64,000 nucleotides of DNA, from assembly GCA_017626435.1 (NCBI GenBank), contig JAGAIR010000004.1, positions 124,001 to 188,000 on the forward strand, written 5' to 3'. The translations under genes were made by a program, and so were the position numbers. This DNA is from Lachnospiraceae bacterium. Lineage in GTDB: Bacteria > Bacillota_A > Clostridia > Lachnospirales > Lachnospiraceae. Shown here one piece after another: positions 9,101 through 17,602 of the stretch; the stretch's first letter is position 1; each line of letters starts with the position of its first letter. The notes under the pieces were generated by a model, which worked only from the letters and a program-made list of their open reading frames with translations, was not told where the DNA came from and did not search any database.

Positions 9101-10578
9101 TTAAAAGATTCTTCTGCGCCATCATAGGCAGTAATTCTTTCCCTCAGTCCGCCAGTTTTTGCACTTACCTCTGTCAGCCTCTGCTGGTATGCTTCCTGCC
9201 TCTGAGTCCAGCTTTCTTCCTTTTCCTTCAATTTTTCCAGATGTTTCCGACAGCCGGACAATGTTCCATTGGTTTCCTCTATTTTCAATGTATAATACTG
9301 ATACAGCTGACTTCCCAGCCGATGGCGCTGCGGCTCCTTTTCCCGTTCATCCTGCCGGGATACCTGCAAACGACTTTCCAGCCGTTTACATTCTGCCAAT
9401 GTCTCTCTTTTCTCTTCTAAAACCCGGACGCACTCCAACCGTTTTTTTTCGTCATGTAAATTCTGAACTTCTGCCTGAACCTGATTTCTTTCCAACACAT
9501 ATAATTCCCTGTCTCTGGCAAAATGCTCTTTTCTGTCCTCCTGCAGATAAATCTCATAAGATATCTTCTCATATTCTATCTGCTTCAATTCCTGCTCCAG
9601 CCGGCTTATTTTCTCCTGGATCTCAAGGGTTGTTTCCCCGGCTGCTTCACATAATTCCTGAAGTTTTTTCCGGAAACAGGCTATTTGATTCTCGTATTCC
9701 TTTCTCCGGTCTGTAACCGCAAGGTATTCCTCTCCCTGCTGGCTCAACTGGTCTGCCAGCTCCTGAAATTCACGAATAGTGGCGAGACGGGTGATTTTAG
9801 TCTGGTTTTCCCTATACTGCTTCACGTATTTCATGACAATATTCTGAAATTCTTTTACCCGGTTTGTCTCTTTATTTAACTTACTTTCCACCGCATCCAG
9901 AAACCACTTTTCTACCAGTCCTTTTTCATCCCGGCAATCGGAAAAAAGCTCCGAAAGACCAGATTCCTTTAAATTGACCTTTTTGATAATACTTTCCCAC
10001 TCTTTATGATTGATCTGATATTCCTTCAGCTTCTCAAAATACATGCGGGATTGCGCCGGCTGGTTCATGGCATACAGATGAAATCTGCTGCCATTTTCCT
10101 TTTTCATCTCCTCAAAAATTTTCTTACAAGCTCCCCAGCCCTTCAACTTCATTCCATTTTCTGACTTTTCTACCACAGGCAGATGAAAAATATCCTGCTC
10201 ACAGCGCTCACGATATTCACTGATAATATGATAGATCTCCAGTTCTTCCTGTAGCTCTCCCTCTGCGATTTCCTGGTTTTTCCGTACCATCATACCAGTC
10301 AGAACATAACCTGCATCACCATCCAGCACCCATTCCACAAGAATAAAGGTTGGCTTATTAGTGGTAAAATAGCTTTCAAAAGGCCGCTCTTTCGTATCCC
10401 GGTATCTCTTATGTACAAAGGGAGCAGTCATCATCTGTACCAGCACTGTTTTTCCACCTCCGTTGCGCAGAGACAGAAGGGTGCTTTCCCCGTTCATATG
10501 AAAGACTTCATCGCTGATTTTAATAGAATTGTTGTTGTAATTTAAATTGATAATCCGAAGTGTATTAATCTTACTCAT
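6160..10578 (-). CDS. jetC: Wadjet JetC, SMC/MukB-like ATPase
   Basis: This 1,472-residue SMC-type ATPase has its N-terminal Walker A (LRNGGGKTVLV) at about residues 37-46. Long coiled-coil arms rich in E, Q, K and L span about 250-1200. The C-terminal head has an ABC signature-like NSGGEGF and a Walker B VLVMDNPF followed by FAQTNAAHLL. This arrangement matches JetC of Wadjet anti-plasmid systems, a relative of MukB and MksB. It starts inside the last codons of jetB (8-base overlap) behind AGGAAACAG. JetC with JetA and JetB should form a DNA-loop-extruding complex that senses small circular DNA. It is not housekeeping SMC: the non-SMC partners and operon order fit Wadjet instead. Confidence 0.9.
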   Translation of the reverse strand: MSKINTLRIINLNYNNNSIKISDEVFHMNGESTLLSLRNGGGKTVLVQMMTAPFVHKRYRDTKERPFESYFTTNKPTFILVEWVLDGDAGYVLTGMMVRKNQEIAEGELQEELEIYHIISEYRERCEQDIFHLPVVEKSENGMKLKGWGACKKIFEEMKKENGSRFHLYAMNQPAQSRMYFEKLKEYQINHKEWESIIKKVNLKESGLSELFSDCRDEKGLVEKWFLDAVESKLNKETNRVKEFQNIVMKYVKQYRENQTKITRLATIREFQELADQLSQQGEEYLAVTDRRKEYENQIACFRKKLQELCEAAGETTLEIQEKISRLEQELKQIEYEKISYEIYLQEDRKEHFARDRELYVLERNQVQAEVQNLHDEKKRLECVRVLEEKRETLAECKRLESRLQVSRQDEREKEPQRHRLGSQLYQYYTLKIEETNGTLSGCRKHLEKLKEKEESWTQRQEAYQQRLTEVSAKTGGLRERITAYDGAEESFKEKYQVSLERNILGDYESGMLEEEEQRERKSLQETENGITKRIKEREETEESIRKAERDGESVREDLQETRIKIREQEVLLADYEEQLEQRCIVLKYLSLGEHELYQKEKILQEIERKLEEIDRARRKLEREQEQMEQASALLKKGRVMELPADLEEYLQQKEIKVIYGMDWLGKNGRSLEENRELVRKQPFLPYSVILTAKDMEKLEQLDADVYTTSPVPMLVREELERNTKKGDSSVFTLENVRFYLHFQEKLLDERGRAHLLELQQAEMEKKKRAVGIKKEEYASYFSKLELIKKQTVTKEDRQESIQRLEKEEKKQKEYWKQMEQLDRKKRQLQKRFHQLENEILEENQKKQISQAQIADFTALVKRYQGYQQDKKTLEQWLENMEKLKGQLQVAKEQLDTVKSAFIQAERVQMQEKEKLQQRKEKQAVYQQFQQAVNLDDWEAVLSDGEVIEMEAQYDALTQGFSQEIQLLEQQLMKERRRYQRQSSELESLLQRYQLNEETIGSLSYSRDRMFELEEQLQKREHRLAAQGQKIHELETKKEIAKSKIQDAFSKMIQVCGRTGPVGRERISNLEFSQRSSLVMEQRKQLEQKLAAWNHKINNYESNLASLSEYEDFKVLQEESFVQKLGQMTEEELNRLKGTMLRDYKASQREEMEAREALLNRLNEMARMEAFQEEFFARPLETMMGMVSSAGDFMKQIGIITDSYGSMMEKLEVDISMIAKEKERILELLTDYVKEIHENLGKIDRNSTIQIRNRAVKMLKIRLPEWEENQEAYALRVQDLLEEITRRGLELLEQNENLEEMTGIYINTSNLYDTVVGNGNIAIQLYKIEEQKEYPISWSDVAKNSGGEGFLSAFIVLSSLLYYMRKDDADIFADRNEGKVLVMDNPFAQTNAAHLLKPLMDMAKKTNTQLICLSGLGGDSIYNRFDNIYVLSLVAANLRAGTQYLQGEHLRGEEQETMIAARFHVEQQTLLF

Positions 10579-11305
10579 CTGTTTCCTGTTCCTTTCCGGA
10601 ATCCAGTCCCAGTACCCGGCGCACTCTGCTGTAGTTATTCTGGTTTAAAAGATTCCAGTCCATAAAGCTGTCCAGTTTTTTAGTTGTCTTGACCATTTCA
10701 TCCCGCTCCACATACTCAACCAATCCCTGTTTTTGCAGAAACAGCAGAATCCGATGCATAAATCCCTCTTTCGTGGTTCTGGCACGGGAACCTCTCTCAT
10801 CACTCCGGAGTGCGGTATAAGCCTCCAGCATATTGAAAAACGCCAGTCCGGTCCGCTCCTCTTCCTCCTCTGTCATATTTTCTCCTGCCTCCAGCAAACG
10901 GTCTGCCACCAGGTTCATCAGCTCTCCCACCCGGATATATTCCCGGGATTTGCTGCTGCTGCCCTGTCCATCATAAAATTCCACTAGAAGCGTCAGTATG
11001 ACAAACTGAGACAGGTAATAGTCCTTGTCCGTTCCATTCGACTTACAAAGCTCTGCTTTTAGCTCTTTTTTGGAGTAACCAAGATAATCATTTTCTTCCT
11101 TCGGTATCAGATAGATCACATCCCCATACCGTTCCACATTGCTGTCCGCAATCTCTCCCTGATTCTTGACCAGATTCATGATGTGCTGGTTCTGTGTATA
11201 AGCCCGGAATAATTCCTGCTGATCCTCTTCCCTCAGCTCATGTTCCTTCAGCAAAAGATAAAATATTTCCTGGCTTGCCTTAATCTCCTCGATTTCATAT
11301 GCCAT
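10571..11305 (-). CDS. jetB: Wadjet JetB, MukE-like subunit
   Basis: This 244-residue protein lies between jetA and jetC, overlapping the first by 11 bases and the second by 8. It is predicted to be a winged-helix KITE-type subunit corresponding to MukE. It contains an acidic helix with EEEEERTGLAFFNM in the middle and a basic C-terminal section that could contact DNA. Start ATG at 11305 follows GAGG by six bases. Identification rests mainly on size and the strictly conserved position between JetA and JetC; the sequence alone would only suggest a DUF6063-type protein. Confidence 0.83.
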   Translation of the reverse strand: MAYEIEEIKASQEIFYLLLKEHELREEDQQELFRAYTQNQHIMNLVKNQGEIADSNVERYGDVIYLIPKEENDYLGYSKKELKAELCKSNGTDKDYYLSQFVILTLLVEFYDGQGSSSKSREYIRVGELMNLVADRLLEAGENMTEEEEERTGLAFFNMLEAYTALRSDERGSRARTTKEGFMHRILLFLQKQGLVEYVERDEMVKTTKKLDSFMDWNLLNQNNYSRVRRVLGLDSGKEQETDE

Positions 11306-12950
11306 ATTTAACCTCGTTTCTATTCCTATCGCTCATCATAGTTTCTGTTTTTTCTTTACATCGAAATAATATATCTGAACAACGAATTGTTTTTGCATTT
11401 CCTTCTTCATCCCGTACATTTTCAAAAGTAACGATGTTTTCTTCTGGTGTTCTCATGATCTCTATATGGCTCAACTCTTTCATACCTTCCTGTTCTACAA
11501 TATCCAGAAGCATTTCGTTTAACTGGAAGTTGAAATTCTCTTCTGAAAGAACCTGGCTCCTCTCCTGTCTCAGAACCTCAATATCAATGGTCTTACTTTT
11601 CAAAAATTCCACCATGATTTCCCGGAATATCTCTACATTTGGAATAAAAAGTGACTTCTCTATTTCTGTTAGTTGTGCCAATTCCGAAAGCTTCAGGCTT
11701 CCCTGAGCTACTACTCTTTCCAGCAAAAAATGCATGCTCTGCTGATATTTTTTTAATCGTTTCCTCTGACACTCCTCTTTTTGACGCTCGAACTCTTCAG
11801 CATCAAATTCCAGCATCTCTCCCTCTTCTTCCTCTGCCTTTTTCCGAATGGGTCTTTGCAGCTCCAGACAGCGGTTTAAATGATATATCTTATTCACTTC
11901 ATTCTGAAACAGAGGACGTAAGAAATATTCCAACTGTGTCAGCTGGCCCGGATGTTCTATCAGTGGATCATACAACTCACTTCTCAGGGAAAATCTTTTA
12001 ATCGTGGCCATCTGTGACATCTGCTCCAGTTCTTTTGCGTATAACTCCTTCAAATCAAAATGGTGATTCAGTATCCGCTGATGCTCATCTATGGCTCTTT
12101 CCAGACACTGCTCGATTTTCTGAAGATTTTTTAGTTTTCCTGCATCCTCTTCTCCCAAAGCCCGCACATTGATATTTTCCTCCTCCAACTCCTTTGCTCT
12201 GGTACGGACCACCTGGCGGTACTCCAGAAATTTCTCCTTGGTATCCTCAATAGCCGCAAGATTTTCTTCCAATATCTCCTGGTAATCAGACACAGAATAG
12301 CTCAGAGCATTTCGCCGGATGCGGTTCATCGCCTCCTCCATTTTTTGCAACTGGATCCGTAGCAGATTAAAGATATTTTTCACCTCGTCCAATGCCTTAT
12401 CATAGGTAGCACGTTCCAGATGCATTTTAAAAATAATCTCATGAATCGTCAGCTTCATGTTATTCTCGACCTCTAATGTGGATAGAATCAAATTATAACC
12501 ATTATCCGTTAATTGATAGGAGGTTCTTTTTACCTCATCCTCCACATAGATGATTTCATTCGACAAGTAACTGATATTTATTGGCTTATATTTCTTTTTT
12601 TCGAAATCATAGCAGTCAAAATACATGGCTCTTCCTTCATCACAGAGAATCACATTGATAATAAAATCTGATAATTCCCTGCTCATATCATAGGTCATTC
12701 GTTTGCCAAAATACTGGTTTCCCAACAGATCTACATAGGCACTGATATCATCCAGCGTACATGGCTCTTCCTTCAAAGACTGCTCCATCACAAAAAGAAG
12801 AACAGCAAATATCATATTCAGCTGTTCATCCATACTATCAAAGTCAAACTGTTTCCATGTTGTCTTCTGCCAGCTGTTTTTCACCAGCAGCGAATACATC
12901 CCAACGCTTTTCATCCGTTTGGTAAATTGCTGTAAAAAATCGTACTCCAT
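11295..12950 (-). CDS. jetA: Wadjet JetA, MukF-like kleisin subunit
   Basis: This protein of about 551 residues is predominantly helical. It has an N-terminal winged-helix-like portion, a central coiled coil (about 190-310) and an acidic patch EEEEGEMLEFDAEEFE around 375. It matches JetA, the kleisin of Wadjet systems. The ATG at 12950 is preferred because AGGAGAGG lies a short distance upstream; the frame could begin 12 codons earlier without a ribosome site. The gene follows the jetD remnant and overlaps jetB, so jetA, jetB and jetC should be made stoichiometrically from one mRNA started near 13526. Confidence 0.85.
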   Translation of the reverse strand: MEYDFLQQFTKRMKSVGMYSLLVKNSWQKTTWKQFDFDSMDEQLNMIFAVLLFVMEQSLKEEPCTLDDISAYVDLLGNQYFGKRMTYDMSRELSDFIINVILCDEGRAMYFDCYDFEKKKYKPINISYLSNEIIYVEDEVKRTSYQLTDNGYNLILSTLEVENNMKLTIHEIIFKMHLERATYDKALDEVKNIFNLLRIQLQKMEEAMNRIRRNALSYSVSDYQEILEENLAAIEDTKEKFLEYRQVVRTRAKELEEENINVRALGEEDAGKLKNLQKIEQCLERAIDEHQRILNHHFDLKELYAKELEQMSQMATIKRFSLRSELYDPLIEHPGQLTQLEYFLRPLFQNEVNKIYHLNRCLELQRPIRKKAEEEEGEMLEFDAEEFERQKEECQRKRLKKYQQSMHFLLERVVAQGSLKLSELAQLTEIEKSLFIPNVEIFREIMVEFLKSKTIDIEVLRQERSQVLSEENFNFQLNEMLLDIVEQEGMKELSHIEIMRTPEENIVTFENVRDEEGNAKTIRCSDILFRCKEKTETMMSDRNRNEVKYGI

Positions 12951-13003
12951 CGTTCTGTTTCCTCTCCTGGGATATCCTGATAGCACATACTTACACCATT
13001 CTT

Positions 13004-13497
13004 CTACCGATAATCCTGTATGTTTATAATCTCCTGCGGAATATATTTATCATTGTCCAGAATATAATACATTTCTCTCTGAACCTCCTGAGAAAAACAG
13101 CTCATAAATGAACCGGATAATTTTCTGTTTTGTCCCTTTTTTGTTTCAGACAGTCTCTCTATTCCAAAATCCCGAAGCCCCTTCCAAAGCATTCTTTCAT
13201 ATGCCGGAATAAAAGGATGGATACAAACCTCCTGCCGGAATTTTTCCTGTAACTTTTCATAAATACGGATTCCCTCAAAATCAAGATCACCAAAATAGTA
13301 TAACTGATTTTTGGTATCCTGTACATAGGGTTCTACGGAGAGATGGCGTTGTCCAAAGGATTTTAGAATACTGTTTCCTGCTCCTGATCCAGATACCGGC
13401 TTAACGCCAGCACCTCCTTCCGCTCCTTTAGCTGGCTGTAATTCTCTATCCCCCGCCTTCCGGCTATCTCATCCAGACTAATATATTTTCTGCCCAA
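13004..13497 (-). pseudogene. jetD: Truncated, frameshifted jetD (Wadjet Toprim nuclease)
   Basis: This stretch encodes pieces of JetD, the Toprim nuclease of Wadjet. One frame starts at a TTG (13495-13497) with AAGGAG six bases upstream. It gives 44 residues, including KYISLDEIAGRRGIENYSQL, and stops at 13363. A second, overlapping frame is open from 13468 to 13004. It has no ATG, GTG or TTG before residue MLWKG at 13192, yet encodes KPVSGSGAGNS and the Toprim-like YFGDLDFEGIRIYE. Together they cover about 165 codons against roughly 400 for a normal JetD. The gene therefore has a frameshift and a large deletion. The Toprim Asp-x-Asp survives, but no normal start reaches it. Assignment is by motif and position. 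Confidence 0.7.
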
Positions 13498-13532
13498 TAT
13501 ACTCTCCTTCCCGTAATGGTTAATATAATAAT

Positions 13533-13561
13533 AGTATACGGGAAACTATCTGCATTCACAA
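13533..13561 (-). promoter_or_regulatory. Sigma-A-type promoter of the Wadjet operon
   Basis: On the minus strand TTGTGA (13556-13561) and TATACT (13533-13538) are separated by 17 bases. They lie about 35 bases upstream of the first jetD remnant codon. This should drive jetD remnant-jetA-jetB-jetC. The promoter looks intact although jetD is not. Confidence 0.7.
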
Positions 13562-13725
13562 TAATTATTTCTTTTCTACCAGATATCTTCGGATATGTAT
13601 TGATTTTCTTTCTGTTTTTCCAAAAGTACTCCTCTCTTGTCACATAGCCCGAAAACGTGTACACTGATACTATGCAACTGTCCATATAACAATGTGGTAT
13701 ACTATTTAAAGAAATGAGGGAAATC

Positions 13726-14559
13726 ATGAACATATTAGATGCAGACTTTGTAAAAGGATTTATTCGTATGGCAAATGATGGCTGGGAGCAGGGCTGGCAT
13801 GAACGCAATGGCGGCAATCTTTCTTACCGCGTCAGGAAAGAAGAAATGAAACCTCTAAGAGAAAGCCTGATTCCGGCTGACTGGACACCAATCGGTACCT
13901 GTGTTCCTGATTTAGCAGGGGAATATTTCCTTGTCACAGGAAGTGGAAAATTCTTTCGCAATGTACTGCCAAATCCCACAGAGTCTATCGGACTGATAGA
14001 AATCAATGAAACAGGAAAATGCTACCGTATCGTCTGGGGCTTTGAACATGGTGGACGCCCAACCAGCGAACTTCCTTCCCATCTGATGAACCATCAGGTA
14101 AAAAAACAGATGACAAACGGCAGATACCGTGTCATCTATCATGCACATACTACCAATATTATCGCTCTGACCTTTTTACTTCCCCTGAAGGATGAAGTAT
14201 TTACCAGAGAACTTTGGGAAATGGCTACAGAGTGTCCTGTGGTATTCCCGGACGGTGTGGGCGTGGTTCCATGGATGGTTCCCGGAGGCCGCGATATCGC
14301 TGTTGCTACCAGTGAATTGATGAAGCAGTATGATGTGGCAATCTGGGCTCATCATGGAATGTTTGCGGCCGGTGAGGACTTCGACTTAACCTTTGGTCTG
14401 ATGCACACAGTAGAAAAATCCGCTGAAATTCTGATAAAAGTACTCTCTGTCCGTCCAGACAAACTGCAGACGATCCAGCCAGATGATTTCCGTGCTCTAG
14501 CAAAAGACTTTCAGGTAACACTGCCAGAAAAATTTCTTTATGACAGAGAATCCCACTAA
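13726..14559 (+). CDS. rhaD: Rhamnulose-1-phosphate aldolase
   Basis: The product is 277 residues, a class II zinc aldolase of the AraD/FucA family. The N terminus GWEQGWHERNGGNLSYR is the rhaD-type substrate and phosphate loop. Zinc ligands are visible as HAH (YHAHTTN) and the later HHGMFA. It would cleave L-rhamnulose-1-phosphate into dihydroxyacetone phosphate and L-lactaldehyde. Start ATG at 13726 has GAGGG seven bases upstream; an ATG at 13714 is less well placed. No rhamnose isomerase, kinase or transporter is adjacent, so the gene is an orphan here, and it is transcribed divergently from the Wadjet operon. Confidence 0.9.
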   Translation: MNILDADFVKGFIRMANDGWEQGWHERNGGNLSYRVRKEEMKPLRESLIPADWTPIGTCVPDLAGEYFLVTGSGKFFRNVLPNPTESIGLIEINETGKCYRIVWGFEHGGRPTSELPSHLMNHQVKKQMTNGRYRVIYHAHTTNIIALTFLLPLKDEVFTRELWEMATECPVVFPDGVGVVPWMVPGGRDIAVATSELMKQYDVAIWAHHGMFAAGEDFDLTFGLMHTVEKSAEILIKVLSVRPDKLQTIQPDDFRALAKDFQVTLPEKFLYDRESH

Positions 14560-14570
14560 TGGGATTCTCT
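14545..14570 (+). terminator. Inverted repeat over the rhaD stop codon
   Basis: An 11-base perfect inverted repeat, AGAGAATCCCA and TGGGATTCTCT with a 4-base loop, contains the rhaD stop codon. It is probably a terminator between the convergent rhaD and TetM-like genes, but a long T tract is lacking, so efficiency is uncertain. Confidence 0.5.
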
Positions 14571-14650
14571 TCATCAGATATATTGCAGTGAAGGCAGTTC
14601 CCCCATTCCCTCTGCTTCAGTCTTCCATCAAGATCTTCTCTGTCATCAAC

Positions 14651-17476
14651 TTATCCTTTTTCGTTTCTCTTATTACTGAGCCGTTCTGTGGCATGTTTTA
14701 TCTCATTGCGCGCCTCTTCTGACAATACATCCAACAACTGGTTGTTTTGATCATTTTGTTGCTCCAGATACTCTGCTCTCACCTTCTGCTGCATATATTC
14801 CATCTCGTTTTCCAGTTCCCTGGCAGATAACAGATGACAACCCTGCCCCCGGATAATAATCTGTTCCAGTCCATCTGAGGTCGCCACAGTCACATCATAT
14901 TTTCTGCCGTTTTCATGAGCAAATTTCTCAATAAACTGATCCGCTGTTTCTGCTTCCTTTGTATAAACTACATGAATATTGTGATAATCCAGTATTTCTG
15001 TCGGATGCCCCTTCACCCGGTATGCATCAAACACTACGATCAGATTACATCTTTTCATGCCCTGGTAATCGCAAAGAAAATCCAGCAGTTTTCCCCTGGC
15101 GCCGTCCATATTTTCCTTCGCCAGCTCATTCAGCTCTTTCCATGCAAATATCACATTATATCCATCTACCAGCAGATACTTTTCCTTAAAATCGGCGGGA
15201 TTTTTTGTGACTGTTCCATATTCTCTTGTCACTGGCTCTGGTCTGCTCTTTCTTCTTTTATGAGAGATTCCCTTATGAGGTACAAAGGCTTCCTTTCGGT
15301 TTGCGTGATAAGTTCTGTCAATAATGGCATCTACCTCATCTACACCGAGCCAGACCTCATTTGAAGAAGGCTTTTGCTCCGGCTGCCGTCCATATTCCAT
15401 CCAGTCGGAAGCCTGCCCTCTGTCATCCCCCTCCAGTTCATATGAAATCAAATCTTTATCTGTCAAAACACTTTCCAAATGCATATATTCCGGCACCTGC
15501 TGCCATTCCACATAAAACCCAGAACCATGGCTGCAAAAAACAGAGCTGGATGGATTGTTGCTGTCCCTGTCCGGATCATACCCCGACTGTTCCATTACCT
15601 CTGTTGCATTGTGGCAGGGAGCATATCCCTTCAAAACACAGTTCAGTCTTCCTTCTCCCTTCGTATAGGCAATTACCTCCCTTTGATAATCACGCATCGT
15701 AACTACCGGAACACTCCCTGTCAGCACTGCCATTTCTCCTACTGTCTCTGGCGGCGCAAACTCTGCCTTCCGCTGATCCAGATCTGTCATTGCCCTTCCC
15801 ACAGCGGCTACAGGTACTTCCAGCCGAAAACTGTAGTACGGCTCCAACAGTATGGACTGTGCCTGCATCAGCCCCTGCCGGATCGCGCGGTAAGTTGCCT
15901 GACGAAAGTCTCCTCCCTCGGTATGCTTCAGATGTGCCCTGCCGGATGCTACTGTAATTTTCATATCAGTCAGTGAAGAACCTGTCAGAACTCCTTTATG
16001 CTCCTTTTCCTCCAGATGGGTCAGGATCAATCTTTGCCAGTTCTTGTCAAGCACTTCTTCACTGCATCCCAGAACATATTGCATCCCGCTTCCCGGTTCC
16101 CCTGGCTCCAGAATCAAATGCACCTCTGCATAATGACGAAGTGGTTCAAAATGGCCCACTCCCTCCACTCTGTCTGCAATAGTCTCCTTGTACACTATAT
16201 TGCCTGTGCCAAAAGTAACCTGGATACCAAACCGTTCCTGTATCAGACTTTGAAGCACTTCTATCTGTACCTCTCCCATCACCTGCGCCTGAATTTCCTG
16301 TAGTTCCTCATTCCAGACCAGATGAAGCTGTGGTTCTTCCTCCTCCAACATCCGAAGTTTTGGCAGAATTACCGTCGGTTCACAATCCGGCGGTAGAATA
16401 ATCTGGTAAGTTAATACCGGTTCCAAAACCGGACTTCCAGAAGAAATTTCACAGCCAAGCCCCTGCCCCGGATAGGTCTTTGACAGACCCGTTAATGCAC
16501 AGATACACCCAGCCTGTACCTCATCTGCTGTATCAAATTTTTCGCCGGAATAAATCCGGATCTGGTTCACTTTTTCCCTCCAGATTTCTGTGTTCTTCTC
16601 TGATGTCAGAGAAGCATCCCCAGCCACAGCTTCATTACTCAAGATATCCTTTACCCGCAGATTTCCACCTGTTATTTTCAGATAGGTAAGCCGGTTTCCC
16701 TGTCCATCTCTTAGAATCTTAAAAACCTTTGCTCCAAATTCTGTCCCATAATTCGGACAGACTGTGTAATTCTCCAACCCCTCCAGAAGCTGCTCCACAC
16801 CAATAAGCTTCAACGCAGAGCCAAAGTAACATGGAAACAGCTTTCTCTCTCCGACCAGACGAACAAGCTCTTCTCTTTCTATCACTCCTGTCTCTAAAAA
16901 TTGTTCCAGCAAAGCTTCCTCACACAGGGCAGCACTCTCATACAGCTCGCTGGAATCCCCTGTCCCAAAATCTACACACCCATCAGATAGCTTTCCCTTT
17001 AATTCTCTTAAAATTATCTCTTTATCAGTCCCCGGCTGATCCATCTTATTAATAAAAAGAAAAGTAGGAATCTGATAACGTTTCAGCAGCTGCCATAGCG
17101 TACGGGTATGTCCCTGCACTCCATCCATCCCACTGATCACCAATATAGCATAGTCCAATACCTGTAGGGTTCTCTCCATCTCGGCAGAAAAATCCACATG
17201 CCCCGGTGTATCAAGCAACGTAATCTCAAGATTCTTTCCATAGATCATTGCCTGTTTGGAAAATATTGTAATTCCACGTTCCCGTTCCAATGTATAGGTG
17301 TCTAAAAATGCATCCCTGTTATCCACCCGTCCCATCTTCCGGATCGTTCCACTGGTATAAAGCATTCCCTCCGACAAAGTGGTTTTTCCGGCATCTACAT
17401 GCGCCAAAATCCCCACACAAATATGCTTTCTAGGTTTATTTTTTTGCTTATTTTCTGATATATCGTCCAATTTCAT
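14651..17476 (-). CDS. TetM-like translational GTPase fused to YacP/Rae1-type NYN nuclease
   Basis: The product is 941 residues. Residues 1 to about 650 are a TetM/EF-G-like GTPase, with G1 AHVDAGKTT at 25-33, ERERGIT in switch 1, DTPGHVD, NKMD and EF-G domains III-V. A linker of about 110 residues leads to an NYN/PIN-like domain starting near 767. It begins LLVDGYNVIFAW and continues with VVFDAYRVKG, ETADQFIE and ATSDGLEQ, which are the acidic positions of YacP/Rae1. TetM releases tetracycline from the ribosomal A site, and Rae1 cuts mRNA in the A site. The fusion suggests a ribosome-acting protein that may probe stalled ribosomes and cleave the message. Whether it gives drug resistance cannot be told from sequence. 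Confidence 0.88.
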   Translation of the reverse strand: MKLDDISENKQKNKPRKHICVGILAHVDAGKTTLSEGMLYTSGTIRKMGRVDNRDAFLDTYTLERERGITIFSKQAMIYGKNLEITLLDTPGHVDFSAEMERTLQVLDYAILVISGMDGVQGHTRTLWQLLKRYQIPTFLFINKMDQPGTDKEIILRELKGKLSDGCVDFGTGDSSELYESAALCEEALLEQFLETGVIEREELVRLVGERKLFPCYFGSALKLIGVEQLLEGLENYTVCPNYGTEFGAKVFKILRDGQGNRLTYLKITGGNLRVKDILSNEAVAGDASLTSEKNTEIWREKVNQIRIYSGEKFDTADEVQAGCICALTGLSKTYPGQGLGCEISSGSPVLEPVLTYQIILPPDCEPTVILPKLRMLEEEEPQLHLVWNEELQEIQAQVMGEVQIEVLQSLIQERFGIQVTFGTGNIVYKETIADRVEGVGHFEPLRHYAEVHLILEPGEPGSGMQYVLGCSEEVLDKNWQRLILTHLEEKEHKGVLTGSSLTDMKITVASGRAHLKHTEGGDFRQATYRAIRQGLMQAQSILLEPYYSFRLEVPVAAVGRAMTDLDQRKAEFAPPETVGEMAVLTGSVPVVTMRDYQREVIAYTKGEGRLNCVLKGYAPCHNATEVMEQSGYDPDRDSNNPSSSVFCSHGSGFYVEWQQVPEYMHLESVLTDKDLISYELEGDDRGQASDWMEYGRQPEQKPSSNEVWLGVDEVDAIIDRTYHANRKEAFVPHKGISHKRRKSRPEPVTREYGTVTKNPADFKEKYLLVDGYNVIFAWKELNELAKENMDGARGKLLDFLCDYQGMKRCNLIVVFDAYRVKGHPTEILDYHNIHVVYTKEAETADQFIEKFAHENGRKYDVTVATSDGLEQIIIRGQGCHLLSARELENEMEYMQQKVRAEYLEQQNDQNNQLLDVLSEEARNEIKHATERLSNKRNEKG

Positions 17477-17602
17477 CTTCCTCTATTCTGATTTATCAAA
17501 TGTTTATAATCATATCAGTTTAGCATATTTTTAGATAAAATACTATAAGTTTTACGGTATATGTGTTTTGAAATCATCCAATCATCCAAAAAATCCAGAA
17601 GT

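Noticed and set aside
9159..9716. A 185-codon plus-strand frame opposite jetC
   Set aside because: Same cause as above; Pro/Phe/Ser composition is the mirror of coiled-coil codons, and there is no supporting start site.
6160..10578. Housekeeping SMC, SbcC or MukB
   Set aside because: The flanking genes match JetA and JetB and a JetD Toprim fragment, and no ScpA/ScpB or SbcD gene is nearby.
13464..13817. A 117-codon minus-strand frame covering the Wadjet promoter region
   Set aside because: It runs through a good promoter and the start of rhaD on the other strand, and its residues match nothing; the jetD fragments lie in other frames.
15361..15702. Several 100-165 codon plus-strand frames opposite the TetM-like gene
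   Set aside because: They overlap a conserved 941-residue coding region and have Pro/His/Cys-rich shadow composition.
14651..17476. Calling the gene an acquired tetracycline-resistance determinant
   Set aside because: Its codon use looks like its neighbours, no mobile-element signatures flank it, and it has an extra NYN nuclease domain unlike TetM/TetO.
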